From: an uncultured Sphingobacteriales bacterium
GTDB lineage: Bacteria > Bacteroidota > Bacteroidia > Chitinophagales > Chitinophagaceae
Reading direction: 5' to 3'
DNA: 29,231 bases
Assembly: GCA_946887085.1 (NCBI GenBank)
Contig: CAMPKG010000003.1
Location: 1 to 29,231, forward strand
Shown here: positions 16,851 to 23,777 of the stretch, one piece after another
How positions within the stretch are numbered: position 1 is the stretch's first letter
Layout: each line of letters starts with the position of its first letter
Notes under the pieces: generated by a model
Told to the model about the DNA's origin: nothing
The model's input: only the letters and a program-made list of their open reading frames with translations
Databases searched by the model: none
Program-made: the position numbers and the translations under genes

Positions 16851-17550
16851 ATTCGTCTACGCGAAAAGCCTGGTTGATGTTGCATTTTTTGAATGAACAG
16901 CTGCCCCCGGCGTGGTTATCGCGAAAAGCATTGAGCGCGGCCATACCAGCCTGTGTGTTACATTCATCGTAGTAACCGGTGTGTGCGTAGGCGATATGAT
17001 AGTTATTGCGGACGATGATATGATTGTATTGCGAAAGATTGGGAATGGAGCAGGGTTCCAGCTTTTTGAGCTGAAGGCCCAATAACGTTGCGATATCTGT
17101 CAATTCATAGCCGTCGTTAAGGTCAGAGATGGCTGCAGCATAAGTATACCCCGGGTATTGGTCTTGCAGTTTCTTAGCCATTACGGCAAAGCAAAAGATC
17201 GCATACTTCTTTATCTCGCCCGACAAAGGGTCTGCAGCGCGCTCCCTGAACGCGGCCTGGCCTTTTGCCTGCTCCAATTCTGCAAATGTCAGCGTTATGC
17301 GTTTTTCATTGCGCAGGCGCACATTGTATTTTTTGCCCCCATTGTCGGTATATACGTAGCGGAAGACATTGTTGATACCGAAATTGCCGATAGCGGCTTT
17401 GATGAGCGCTACCGTGGCGGAATTTCCCTCGTTTGTGGTATTTCCCTGCTTGAAAGTATTGAAAAGCGGGTTCTCCACGGCTGAGGGCTGCGCGGGGCAG
17501 CAGTAGCAGGCCATAACAAGGCACCAGGTTATATGGCTTTTCAGGTTCAT
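16849..17550 (-). CDS. Secreted hypothetical protein, possibly a degenerate cysteine-peptidase fold
   Basis: A 233-residue exported protein; residues 1-21 (ITWCLVMACYCCPAQ) are a signal peptide. I do not recognise the family with certainty. The segment QGNTTNEGNSATVALIKAAIGNFG is laid out like the start of the first helix in papain/calpain-like folds (often GNC), with Ser in the Cys position, and a later YHIAYAHTGYYDE could hold the His. Four cysteines in the C-terminal part (PCS, DEC, SCSFKKC) suggest disulfides. The gene is single, ending at the shared convergent terminator region. The peptidase idea is weak inference. Confidence 0.7.
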   Translation of the reverse strand: MNLKSHITWCLVMACYCCPAQPSAVENPLFNTFKQGNTTNEGNSATVALIKAAIGNFGINNVFRYVYTDNGGKKYNVRLRNEKRITLTFAELEQAKGQAAFRERAADPLSGEIKKYAIFCFAVMAKKLQDQYPGYTYAAAISDLNDGYELTDIATLLGLQLKKLEPCSIPNLSQYNHIIVRNNYHIAYAHTGYYDECNTQAGMAALNAFRDNHAGGSCSFKKCNINQAFRVDE

Positions 17551-17603
17551 AACTTCCGGCTTTTGAAATTATAAAAAAAATTCAAGCCAGGAAAGACTAT
17601 GTA

Positions 17604-17879
17604 CTACCGTTTATGAGCCGGTATACCGACGTTGCTGGTTATGAGCAGGTGATGTTTGTTATTGATGGCCTCCAGCAAAAAATCCTCGAATTTATCGTCG
17701 GTAAGCCCAAGGCTGCTCATTACTATATCGAACGCATCGGGCATATCAAAATCTTTCTTCAACACGTGAATAAAGCGAAGGCGGTGAGCTATTGGTACCG
17801 CAGCCAGTAAATGCCTCCAATCTGCAAACTGCCGTGCAACGGCACTCACAGCCGTTTCAAACTCAATATATCTTATCAT
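17604..17879 (-). CDS. Small hypothetical protein
   Basis: A 91-residue soluble protein starting with ATG at 17879 (MIRYIEFETAVSAVARQF). It has no signal peptide or TM segment. It looks helical, with an acidic middle (LGLTDDKFEDFLLEAINN) and a basic C-terminus. No family is recognised. A plus-strand frame covers part of it, but this one has the more protein-like composition and a plausible stop 53 bases before the next gene start. Confidence 0.55.
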   Translation of the reverse strand: MIRYIEFETAVSAVARQFADWRHLLAAVPIAHRLRFIHVLKKDFDMPDAFDIVMSSLGLTDDKFEDFLLEAINNKHHLLITSNVGIPAHKR

Positions 17880-18076
17880 GTCAACAGGAGGTTTAGCTTA
17901 TCCCTTATCAAATAAAATACATTCCATTTTAAATGGTATGTTAAAGTCAGATAATTATTTTCCTTTAAACTTTAAGTAGCTGATATGAGTGCTTATCTAC
18001 TAATTTCTAAACTGTCTAACGGCCGCTGTGAGCATAGTTTTTGCTTATAGTTGCCGGATAAGGAGAAAAGTTCAAA

Positions 18077-18292
18077 ATGGCAATTTTTAAAGTAGTGTTT
18101 TTGAGGAATGAGATCCTGGCGTGCCATGAACTGTCGGCTCCCCCGCTTGAATCAGATCGTTTGGATTATCAGCATGATAAAAACGGGCGGTTGATATATG
18201 CGATGATACCGGCGGACTCAGAGCGGGAGGCACAGCTGAAAGCATTGGAGCTGATAAGAGATTTAAGCAGGAAAGGTCCCCGGTCGCAATAA
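18077..18292 (+). CDS. Small hypothetical protein
   Basis: A 71-residue soluble protein (MAIFKVVFLRNEILACHEL). The start is well supported by AAGGAGAAAAG about 8 bases before the ATG, one of the few clear Shine-Dalgarno sequences here, and by TATAGTTG further up as a weak -7 box. The first half looks like a beta strand pair and the second half a charged helix (SEREAQLKALELIRDL). Function unknown. A strong terminator follows about 60 bases after the stop. Confidence 0.65.
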   Translation: MAIFKVVFLRNEILACHELSAPPLESDRLDYQHDKNGRLIYAMIPADSEREAQLKALELIRDLSRKGPRSQ

Positions 18293-18354
18293 ACGCATGT
18301 GGTGTTTATTGAGTTATAAGATAGTGACGAGTGAGGTAGATGGTGGTTGATTAT

Positions 18355-18388
18355 ACTCCCCTCCGGTTTTGGAGGGGAGTCTTTTTTT
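18355..18388 (+). terminator. Strong Rho-independent terminator
   Basis: A perfect 10-bp stem (ACTCCCCTCC at 18355-18364, GGAGGGGAGT at 18371-18380) followed by CTTTTTTT. It ends the small gene at 18077-18292. Confidence 0.9.
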
Positions 18389-18401
18389 GAAGCATAGTAT
18401 T

Positions 18402-18428
18402 AAAAAAAGAATCCCGCAACCGCGGGAT
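18402..18428 (-). terminator. Rho-independent terminator
   Basis: ATCCCGC (18411-18417) and GCGGGAT (18422-18428); on the minus strand the stem is followed by TCTTTTTTT. It ends the minus-strand gene at 18459-18758 and sits next to the plus-strand terminator, keeping the convergent units apart. Confidence 0.85.
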
Positions 18429-18458
18429 CCTTTATGATCTGCCTGATGAGGAAGATTC

Positions 18459-18758
18459 TTAAGCATCATAAACATCATCTTGTCTTGTAACTGTAGTGCG
18501 ATGTACGGTTGAAGAGCCGTCAGTAGTACGCGAGCGGCTACTGCCACCGAGTATCGCTGCTAACAACAAAATGAACAGCAATGCGCCACCGACGATCCAA
18601 ACCCAGGGTTCGCTATACCATTCCGTTGTTGTGGTGGTAGTTGTGGTCCTGTCCACTGTCACATCAACGGCTTCCTGTGCGAAGCTATACACCGAGCTCA
18701 GCAGTGCTACAAACAGAAATGCCACTCTATACGTTATTAGTTCGATCGTTTTTTTCAT
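18459..18758 (-). CDS. Small membrane protein with poly-Thr linker
   Basis: A 99-residue protein with an N-terminal signal sequence (about 1-28, ending VYSFAQ), a short exposed segment with eight Thr in a row (RTTTTTTTTEW), one strong TM helix (WVWIVGGALLFILLLAAIL, about 53-71) and a Ser/Arg/Thr-rich tail (GGSSRSRTTDGSSTVHRTT). If the signal peptide is cut, the Thr stretch lies outside the inner membrane and the basic tail inside. No function is recognised. The Thr run is coded by ACA/ACC/ACT codons, so it is not a simple slipped mononucleotide tract. Confidence 0.75.
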   Translation of the reverse strand: MKKTIELITYRVAFLFVALLSSVYSFAQEAVDVTVDRTTTTTTTTEWYSEPWVWIVGGALLFILLLAAILGGSSRSRTTDGSSTVHRTTVTRQDDVYDA

Positions 18759-18919
18759 AACACGGTTTTTTTTTCCTAATTGGGGTTAAAAACTATGCCA
18801 TCGCAAATAACTGAAAATCAATTTGTTATTTTGTATTTATTGCGTTTCAGGGGCGGTTTGCGGTGATTTTCTCGAGTGTACCCCGTAAAAATACCCTTTC
18901 CGGTGGCTGCATCACCCGA

Positions 18920-18927
18920 TACTTTTG
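18920..18927 (+). promoter_or_regulatory. Bacteroidota -7 box
   Basis: TACTTTTG, a full TAnnTTTG match, ends 19 bases before the ATG at 18947 and supports that start. Confidence 0.55.
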
Positions 18928-18946
18928 TATCATAAATACCGCCGTT

Positions 18947-19315
18947 ATGAATGCTGCTTACGTTAACACCCAAACACCTGCGTTTACGCTCAATGAAGCA
19001 ATGGAAGTGAAAAGCCATTTCCAATACCTGGTGGGTAAAACCTACAATCCGGGCGATCCCGCATTGGGACAGATCGAGGCGCTCTTTATTTGTCCGCACG
19101 GTGAGGGCGAGGAACTCATCGGTGAGTATCGCAAAAAGAAGATCACTGATCTCAATGGCGGTGTATTTAAAAACATGGATAAAAGGAGAAAGAACGAGGA
19201 ATATGATGTAATGATCATGGCAAAAGTTGGCCATCCTCAAATGAAAGCACAATTCGAAATTTTCAAAGATATACGCGCATACGCAAGCGAACGGCAGATA
19301 AGCTACCGGTTCTAA
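18947..19315 (+). CDS. Conserved-looking hypothetical protein
   Basis: A 122-residue soluble protein starting MNAAYVNTQTPAFTLNEAM. The ATG at 18947 is chosen because a -7 box lies just before it, inside the longer open frame. Segments such as YLVGKTYNPGDPALGQIEALFICPHGEGEE and EEYDVMIMAK look like a mixed alpha/beta fold. No signal peptide or TM segment. I do not recognise the family. It is followed by a good terminator. Confidence 0.7.
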   Translation: MNAAYVNTQTPAFTLNEAMEVKSHFQYLVGKTYNPGDPALGQIEALFICPHGEGEELIGEYRKKKITDLNGGVFKNMDKRRKNEEYDVMIMAKVGHPQMKAQFEIFKDIRAYASERQISYRF

Positions 19316-19342
19316 AGCATTCCAACCGGGGAGTTGCCAATA

Positions 19343-19373
19343 AAGTTGCAGGTTCGCCCTGCGACTTTTTTTT
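19343..19373 (+). terminator. Rho-independent terminator
   Basis: AAGTTGCAGG (19343-19352) pairs with CCTGCGACTT (19358-19367; one G-U pair) around a TTCGC loop, followed by a run of eight T. It ends the gene at 18947-19315 and lies just before the DUF1697 gene. Confidence 0.85.
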
Positions 19374-19386
19374 ATTTTAGCCTGCT

Positions 19387-19932
19387 ATGACAACCTATAT
19401 TGCTTTTCTGCGTGCCATCAATGTAAGTGGGCAAAAACTGATAAAGATGGAAGAACTCCGTTCGGCGCTTGCCGGGATACCCGGCGTAAAGAATGTGCGC
19501 ACTTATATTCAAAGCGGCAACGTGATATTTGATGCAAAAGAAGGTGAAGAAGAAAAGCTACGCGTGAAGATCGAAAAGCAGATAAAGAAAGTATTTGACT
19601 ATGAAGTGGAAACATTCGTCAGAACTAGCGATGAGCTTGCCGCAATTTTGAAAAACAGCCCGTTTCACAAAGCGAAGCTCAGCAAGGACCTGGCTCTGTA
19701 TGTTACCTTTCTTGAAGAGAAACCAACAGCCGAAGCCAGGAAGGCTTTTGAGGCATTGAGCGATGATATAGACAGCTACAAAATCGAAGGAAAGGAAGTG
19801 TATGCACTTGTTGTAAAGAACGGGAAGAAGTCGCTGTTCTCAAATATGTTCGTAGAGAAGAAACTGAAACAAAAAGCAACAGGGCGGAATCAAACCACCC
19901 TGCACAAGATATTGGAGCTCATCGGGAAATAA
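19387..19932 (+). CDS. DUF1697 family protein
   Basis: A 181-residue cytoplasmic protein of the DUF1697 family. The hallmark start is clear: MTTYIAFLRAINVSGQKLIKM followed by ELRSALAGIPGVKNVRTYIQSGNVIF. The C-terminal part (FSNMFVEKKLKQKATGRNQTTLHKILEL) is also typical. The biochemical role is unknown. The ATG lies only 14 bases after the T run of the preceding terminator, so the leader is very short, perhaps with a promoter inside the terminator region (TATTTTAG). Its stop abuts the stop of the convergent RraB-domain gene. Confidence 0.92.
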   Translation: MTTYIAFLRAINVSGQKLIKMEELRSALAGIPGVKNVRTYIQSGNVIFDAKEGEEEKLRVKIEKQIKKVFDYEVETFVRTSDELAAILKNSPFHKAKLSKDLALYVTFLEEKPTAEARKAFEALSDDIDSYKIEGKEVYALVVKNGKKSLFSNMFVEKKLKQKATGRNQTTLHKILELIGK

Positions 19933-20364
19933 CTACTTCGCCATCTCGCAACCCCAGCCATCCAGTTCACCATTGTTCTTATTGGCCAGGGCACGGAGCT
20001 CAGAAGTAATATTGTTGATAGTGCGCAATTCGACATCGCTCACTTTGGTTACTTTCAGCGAATGCGGAAGTGGATCGTCTTTTACCTCGCCTGTATTTTC
20101 TACACGGAATTTTTGCTCGGCTACGTGTTCAATAAATGCATCCCGGTCTTCGGATGTTTGGAAATATAACCAGTATTCAACACGGCGTGGTTTAGAAATA
20201 TTGTCGCCCGCTTTGCGCAGTTTTTCTATCACAACTGCATTTTGATTATTTTCAGCAGAGCTTGTTTGTGCAGTTTTAGGCGATGCAGGTATTTCCTCTT
20301 CATCATCCTGCGCAAAGCTGATGTTGAAGGCGAGCAGGGCCAGTACCGTTAATAGATATTTCAT
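19933..20364 (-). CDS. Exported RraB-domain protein
   Basis: A 143-residue protein. The ATG at 20364 gives a clear signal peptide (MKYLLTVLALLAFNISFAQ) followed by an acidic stretch DDEEEIPAS. From about residue 60 the sequence follows the RraB (regulator of RNase E activity B) family: RRVEYWLYFQTSEDRDAF, a VSDVELRTINNITSELRALA helix, and the end NGELDGWGCEM, in which the GxxDGW motif is the family mark. Known RraB binds RNase E in the cytoplasm; a signal peptide does not fit that, so the role here must differ or the signal is not used. No lipobox is present. Confidence 0.8.
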   Translation of the reverse strand: MKYLLTVLALLAFNISFAQDDEEEIPASPKTAQTSSAENNQNAVVIEKLRKAGDNISKPRRVEYWLYFQTSEDRDAFIEHVAEQKFRVENTGEVKDDPLPHSLKVTKVSDVELRTINNITSELRALANKNNGELDGWGCEMAK

Positions 20365-20432
20365 GACTGGCAAGGTACAGCTTTTTGTAAACCAATGGCT
20401 GTTTTTCAGAAGATTTTAGCAAGTGAAAATGA

Positions 20433-20449
20433 GGCAGCTGTGAGCTGCC
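20433..20449 (-). terminator. Weak hairpin, possible terminator of the small gene upstream
   Basis: GGCAGCT and AGCTGCC around a 3-base loop; on the minus strand followed by TCATTTTCAC, a poor T run. It lies 37 bases past the stop of the gene at 20487-20708. Confidence 0.35.
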
Positions 20450-20486
20450 GGGTACAGCGCACGTGCTCATGCGTCCTGCTAAAAAA

Positions 20487-20708
20487 CTAGTACGGAAGTT
20501 TATGCCTGCTAAGGTCGAACGCACCGAAACATTCTTCTTTCAGAATATCCCCGATTGGCAGTATCAGCAATGGCCTGCTTGAATAGATCTCTTTTCTGTC
20601 GACAGTGTACTCGATAACATTTACACCGTTGTAGACTTCAACCCAGCCTATATGCTGGTCTTTATTTCCGCCGAAAAAAAGTTTCAGCTTGTTGTCCTGG
20701 TTTTCCAT
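20487..20708 (-). CDS. Small hypothetical protein
   Basis: A 73-residue soluble protein (MENQDNKLKLFFGGNKDQHIGW). The ATG at 20708 is preferred to the in-frame GTG six bases upstream because AGGTGAG stands directly in front as a Shine-Dalgarno sequence and contains the GTG. The protein looks beta-rich (GWVEVYNGVNVIEYTVDRKEI), possibly a small single-domain barrel. No family is recognised. It stands alone between two small exported proteins. Confidence 0.65.
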   Translation of the reverse strand: MENQDNKLKLFFGGNKDQHIGWVEVYNGVNVIEYTVDRKEIYSSRPLLILPIGDILKEECFGAFDLSRHKLPY

Positions 20709-20879
20709 TCTCACCTATTGTTTTCAGAATGCAATGAAGTTAGGCAGAATCCGCTGAAAGCCGCGCCGGGCAAGCATAATTATTATATCATAAGATGTTA
20801 AACCATTTAACAACTGCGTAAAACGAAATGAAATATTCTCGAATTATAGATGCTTGTAATGAGAGGGTATTGTCGGGAA

Positions 20880-21092
20880 TTAATCAAGCCGGCATTCGTA
20901 TGCACTGCCGCTTTTATTTAAGCTGGCCTGGTAGTTCTCGCATTGATACCGGGCTTCATCTAAACCCGGATTGCCGAGATTGTATTGTTGTGTGCCATAG
21001 CGGTTTTGTGTTTCGGTGCATATACAGATATAGCTGCCTTTCTTGCAGGAAGAAAGAGAGAACAGTAACGCAATAACAACTAACGAGCGCAT
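20880..21092 (-). CDS. Small cysteine-rich lipoprotein
   Basis: A 70-residue lipoprotein: SpII signal peptide with the lipobox Cys16 (LLFSLSSC), then KKGSYICICTETQNRYG and a mature part of about 55 residues with further Cys in CICTE, YQCENYQ and YECRLD. Four non-lipid cysteines suggest two disulfides. The function is unknown. The pattern (C-x-C-x-E near the start, C late) is one seen in small Bacteroidota lipoproteins, but I cannot name it. Divergent from the PepSY-like gene at 21153 with 60 bases between. Confidence 0.72.
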   Translation of the reverse strand: MRSLVVIALLFSLSSCKKGSYICICTETQNRYGTQQYNLGNPGLDEARYQCENYQASLNKSGSAYECRLD

Positions 21093-21152
21093 ATTTGAAG
21101 ATAACGAAATAATTGCGGCATTATTTTTTTAACGGTTAAGAAAATTGCTTTT

Positions 21153-21413
21153 ATGTGCAAACTTGTGCCTCTGCTTTTGTCAGCAGCATGTTTATCGCTT
21201 CTGTCGTGTGGTGATAGTAAAGAAAAGATTGCTCCCGGCGATGTGCCGCCGCCAATCGTTTCCAGCTTTAGCAATGCATACCCCGGGGCAGGCGATGTCC
21301 AGTGGGAAAAAGAAGAAGATGATGGCAAGATCATCTACGAAGCCCGTTTCCTTTATGATGGCAAAAAAATGGATGCCGAATTCGATGAAGCAGGCGCGAT
21401 GATCGAAGACTAA
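21153..21413 (+). CDS. Small PepSY-like (BLIP-like) lipoprotein
   Basis: An 86-residue lipoprotein with its lipobox at Cys19 (LSLLSC). The mature part reads VPPPIVSSFSNAYPGAGDVQWEKEEDDGKIIYEARFLYDGKKMDAEFDEAGAMIE, which fits one repeat of the putative beta-lactamase-inhibitor-like PepSY-like family (usually found as two repeats and about 140 residues). It is thus a single-repeat form. Periplasmic, function unknown. A second, out-of-frame ORF over the same bases is a shadow. Confidence 0.8.
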   Translation: MCKLVPLLLSAACLSLLSCGDSKEKIAPGDVPPPIVSSFSNAYPGAGDVQWEKEEDDGKIIYEARFLYDGKKMDAEFDEAGAMIED

Positions 21414-21499
21414 AGTACCTCCCACAACATTTAATTAATAAGACGTTTACCGTCAGGACATATTGTTAGAAGAATTTTGCCGTGAAATCGAAACGAGCC

Positions 21500-21772
21500 A
21501 TGAAGATCTTAGTTAGTAACCTTAATACACAAGCGACAGAAGCCGACCTGCACAATCTTTTCGCCCCGTTCGGGAGCATTGAATCAGTAAAACTTATCCG
21601 TGGATGGGATTCCTATGAGTCGCGCGGACTGGCAGTTGTAGAGTTTGTTGAACGGGACTCCGGTGAAACTGCTCTTCACCTGCTCAACAAATCAGACTAT
21701 ATGGAACAGATGCTTCGTGTCAGCGAGATACGGGCACCGTTCAGCACACAGACGCTGGTAACACAGTATTGA
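21500..21772 (+). CDS. RRM-fold RNA-binding-like protein
   Basis: A single RNA recognition motif of 90 residues, starting at the ATG at 21500 (MKILVSNLNTQATEADLHNLF). RNP2 is ILVSNL (3-8) and RNP1 is RGLAVVEF (42-49). The GSIESVKLIRGWDSYESRG loop is in the right place. The aromatic residues that usually stack on RNA are replaced: Leu4 in RNP2, Leu44 and Val46 in RNP1. Bacterial RRM proteins of this size are common in Bacteroidota and cyanobacteria, where they bind single-stranded RNA. This copy may bind differently or bind protein. GAATTTTG about 25 bases upstream is a partial -7 box. Confidence 0.88.
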   Translation: MKILVSNLNTQATEADLHNLFAPFGSIESVKLIRGWDSYESRGLAVVEFVERDSGETALHLLNKSDYMEQMLRVSEIRAPFSTQTLVTQY

Positions 21773-21814
21773 CCGCTACATTGTGAATGCCATGGCTACG
21801 AAGTATCTTGTAGC

Positions 21815-22585
21815 ATGGACCGCCTTCAGTCATCCATTGTCATTCTCCTGTTTGCTGCGTCAACCCGGTGCGTCAAATATTTCTATGCATATGTTGTATT
21901 TGGTTTGGATGCGTACAGGGAGCTTCCAGTAGCGTACAGAACCATGCTTATAAATGGCACCATGCTGGTGTTGGGGTTAATGATGACCTGGTGGTTTGCC
22001 CGTAGGGCGAAGACGACAGTGGCAGACCTGCTGGGGTTGAACAGGAATGTTGCAAAGGCATTCCTGGTAGCTTCTTTGTGCACGCTTCCAATGTTTTTGG
22101 GTGGTTGGTTAACCTCTGTTGTCAATGAAGACGCCGGATTGGCGATGGCATTTGCAGGTGCCATATGGCCCGGGTTTTTTGAGGAGCTGATCTATCGCGC
22201 GATGATCGCGGGGTTATTGATGCGCGTGGCCAAATGGCCTTTTGTTCCCGCGGTGCTGGTATCGGCAGTGTTGTTTGGCTGGGTGCATCTTTACCAGGCC
22301 GATGATATGGTAAGTGCGGTGATGGTATTTATGCTTACTTCGCTGGGTGGTATCGGTTTTGCGCTGTTCTATAAGTTCTGGAACTGGAACTTGTGGTTCC
22401 CTGTTTTCATGCACATGTTCATGAATCTTTCCTTCGTGATATTCGATATGGGCAACACTGCACTTATGAACCGGAATGGAAACATTTTCAGGGCTATAAC
22501 TCTTCTGCTTGCTATAGGTGCCACTATATATTTGTCTTACCGCCGGCGTCGCTTAGAAAATGCTGTGTTACCTTTGACGAAATGA
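21815..22585 (+). CDS. CPBP family intramembrane glutamic protease
   Basis: A 256-residue polytopic membrane protein of the CPBP/Rce1 (Abi) family. The motifs are EELIYR (123-128), FGWVHL with His158, and HMFMN (200-204), which together form the active site of these intramembrane proteases. About seven hydrophobic segments are visible. Family members cleave prenylated proteins in eukaryotes and take part in bacteriocin immunity or regulated proteolysis in bacteria; the substrate here is unknown. The small gene at 22593 begins 7 bases after its stop and is probably co-transcribed. Confidence 0.88.
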   Translation: MDRLQSSIVILLFAASTRCVKYFYAYVVFGLDAYRELPVAYRTMLINGTMLVLGLMMTWWFARRAKTTVADLLGLNRNVAKAFLVASLCTLPMFLGGWLTSVVNEDAGLAMAFAGAIWPGFFEELIYRAMIAGLLMRVAKWPFVPAVLVSAVLFGWVHLYQADDMVSAVMVFMLTSLGGIGFALFYKFWNWNLWFPVFMHMFMNLSFVIFDMGNTALMNRNGNIFRAITLLLAIGATIYLSYRRRRLENAVLPLTK

Positions 22586-22592
22586 TTTTGCC

Positions 22593-22895
22593 ATGTTTAC
22601 CTACGATACATTGAGCGAGGCTATTGACGGCCTGAAGAAAAGAGGTTACACAGAAGATCTCAACCTGAAACCGCACTGTGTAGAATGTGCCGCGCTCGAT
22701 CTGCAACTACATCCGGAACATTTTACTGTCGATGAATACCACCGCTTCGAAGGGGCATCTAATCCTTCAGACAACAGTATTGTGTATGCCATCCATTCAA
22801 ACGACGGAGTGAAAGGTGTGCTGGTTGATGCCTATGGTATGTATTCGGAGAGCCTGACAGAAGATATGGCCAGGAAACTGCGTGTAATGCATTAA
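22593..22895 (+). CDS. Small conserved Bacteroidota protein
   Basis: A 100-residue soluble protein: MFTYDTLSEAIDGLKKRGYTEDLNL, then CVECAALDLQLHPEHFTVDEYHRFEG, SDNSIVYAIHSNDGVKGVLVDAYGMY. I recall this family as widespread in Bacteroidota; databases often label it phosphoribosylpyrophosphate synthetase, but the protein is far too short and has no PRTase motif, so that name should not be trusted. The CVEC pair could bind a metal. It follows the CPBP gene by 7 bases and overlaps the stop of the convergent HxlR gene by 4 bases. Confidence 0.8.
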   Translation: MFTYDTLSEAIDGLKKRGYTEDLNLKPHCVECAALDLQLHPEHFTVDEYHRFEGASNPSDNSIVYAIHSNDGVKGVLVDAYGMYSESLTEDMARKLRVMH

Positions 22896-23278
22896 GCAGT
22901 TTTCTTTTCCTTCAGCTTGCCGCGTATTTTTTTCTGGTGCATGGCCCCCCATTCGGCAAGGGCTTTAATTACGTCGTGCAGGGTATCGCTGTAAGGCGTG
23001 GCTTCATATTCTACCGTCACTGGCGTTGTATCGTACACGGTACGCTTTACAAAGCCGTTCAGCTCCATGTCTTTCAATTCATTAGACAGCACTTTAGCAG
23101 CTATGCCTTCCACGCTCCTCTGTAATTCGCCAAAGCGCCTGTGGCCACCTCGTAGCGCAATGAGGATAGGTAATTTCCATTTACCGCCTATTACATAGAG
23201 CGCATCTTTCATTGCATTTAACGACTGTTGGCATTCCGCCTTCGTCATATCATGATCGCAGTTGATTGATTTTCCCAT
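22892..23278 (-). CDS. HxlR family winged-helix regulator
   Basis: A 128-residue DNA-binding protein: MGKSINCDHDMTKAECQQSLNAMKDALYVIGGKWKLPILIALRGGHRRFGELQRSVEGIAAKVLSNELKDME covers the HxlR winged helix. The motif GGKWKLPILIAL and F-x-EL-x-R are typical. Two or three Cys in the first 20 residues (Cys7, Cys16) could make it thiol- or quinone-responsive like some HxlR family members. It is divergent from a DoxX gene, and the 98-base gap between them is packed with palindromes, so it most likely controls both genes. Confidence 0.93.
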   Translation of the reverse strand: MGKSINCDHDMTKAECQQSLNAMKDALYVIGGKWKLPILIALRGGHRRFGELQRSVEGIAAKVLSNELKDMELNGFVKRTVYDTTPVTVEYEATPYSDTLHDVIKALAEWGAMHQKKIRGKLKEKKTA

Positions 23279-23299
23279 AGCCTGTGCCGGTTACTCGCG

Positions 23300-23342
23300 G
23301 GTAAGTACTTACCTGCAGGTAACTACTTACTTTTGGTAAGTA
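23300..23342. promoter_or_regulatory. Palindrome array, likely HxlR operators
   Basis: Three inverted repeats follow each other: a perfect 14-base palindrome GGTAAGTACTTACC (23300-23313), an overlapping perfect 14-base palindrome TTACCTGCAGGTAA (23309-23322), and TACTTAC-N5-GTAAGTA (23324-23342). The half-site GTAAG/CTTAC occurs four times. The array lies between the HxlR and doxX starts and just before the doxX -7 box. Confidence 0.7.
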
Positions 23343-23350
23343 AAGGTACA

Positions 23351-23358
23351 TAGGTTTG
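23351..23358 (+). promoter_or_regulatory. Bacteroidota -7 box of the DoxX gene
   Basis: TAGGTTTG matches TAnnTTTG and ends 18 bases before the ATG at 23377. The last palindrome of the array lies where the -33 box should be, so a bound regulator would block this promoter. Confidence 0.6.
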
Positions 23359-23376
23359 CATTCTAAAACAAAAATT

Positions 23377-23754
23377 ATGCAAACAAAGACCAGAAAGATC
23401 GTCAATACCATTGCCACAGTCATCCCGGCAAGCCTTGTTATACTCAGTGGCATCATGAAATTTAATCCTCCTGCCGAAATGCTTGCTGAGTTCCAGCGAA
23501 TGGGTATAGCGCAGCATATGCCGATGTTCGGGATCATGGAGTTCCTGTTCGCTGCATTGTTCATTATACCGCAGACGCGCCGCGTAGGATTTGTGTTATT
23601 ATCCTGTTATTTCGCAGGCGCTATAGCTACCGACCTGTCGCATGGCAAGCCAGTGTATAACGCAATGCTTCCTATCTCCCTGGTATGGATTGGTATGTTC
23701 ATTGCTGACAAAGCAATATTCCTGCCCCTGCGCCGTAATACTGCTGTGGCGTAG
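23377..23754 (+). CDS. DoxX-like membrane protein
   Basis: A 125-residue four-TM membrane protein of the DoxX/DoxD-like group: KIVNTIATVIPASLVILSGIMKF, then MGIAQHMPMFGIMEFLFAALFIIPQTRRVGFVLLSCYFAGAIATDLSHGKP. The start ATG at 23377 follows the -7 box with a leader of normal length. DoxX-like proteins next to HxlR regulators are common and are thought to take part in redox or quinone-related stress, but the reaction is unknown. It reads away from the regulator over the operator array. Confidence 0.88.
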   Translation: MQTKTRKIVNTIATVIPASLVILSGIMKFNPPAEMLAEFQRMGIAQHMPMFGIMEFLFAALFIIPQTRRVGFVLLSCYFAGAIATDLSHGKPVYNAMLPISLVWIGMFIADKAIFLPLRRNTAVA

Positions 23755-23777
23755 TATTAGTATCATTGATAGGAATA

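Noticed and set aside
18818..19252. 144-residue minus-strand frame
   Set aside because: It covers the plus-strand gene at 18947, which has a -7 box and terminator; the minus frame starts and ends without signals.
20457..20478. Short palindromic bases (GCACGTGC) in the 20374-20486 gap
   Set aside because: Only 8 bases, with no link to a start codon or promoter; expected by chance.
20828..21076. 82-residue plus-strand frame
   Set aside because: It is antisense to the small lipoprotein at 20880-21092, which has a clear SpII signal peptide.
22593..22895. Naming the protein phosphoribosylpyrophosphate synthetase, as databases often do
   Set aside because: At 100 residues and without a PRTase motif the enzyme name has no support.
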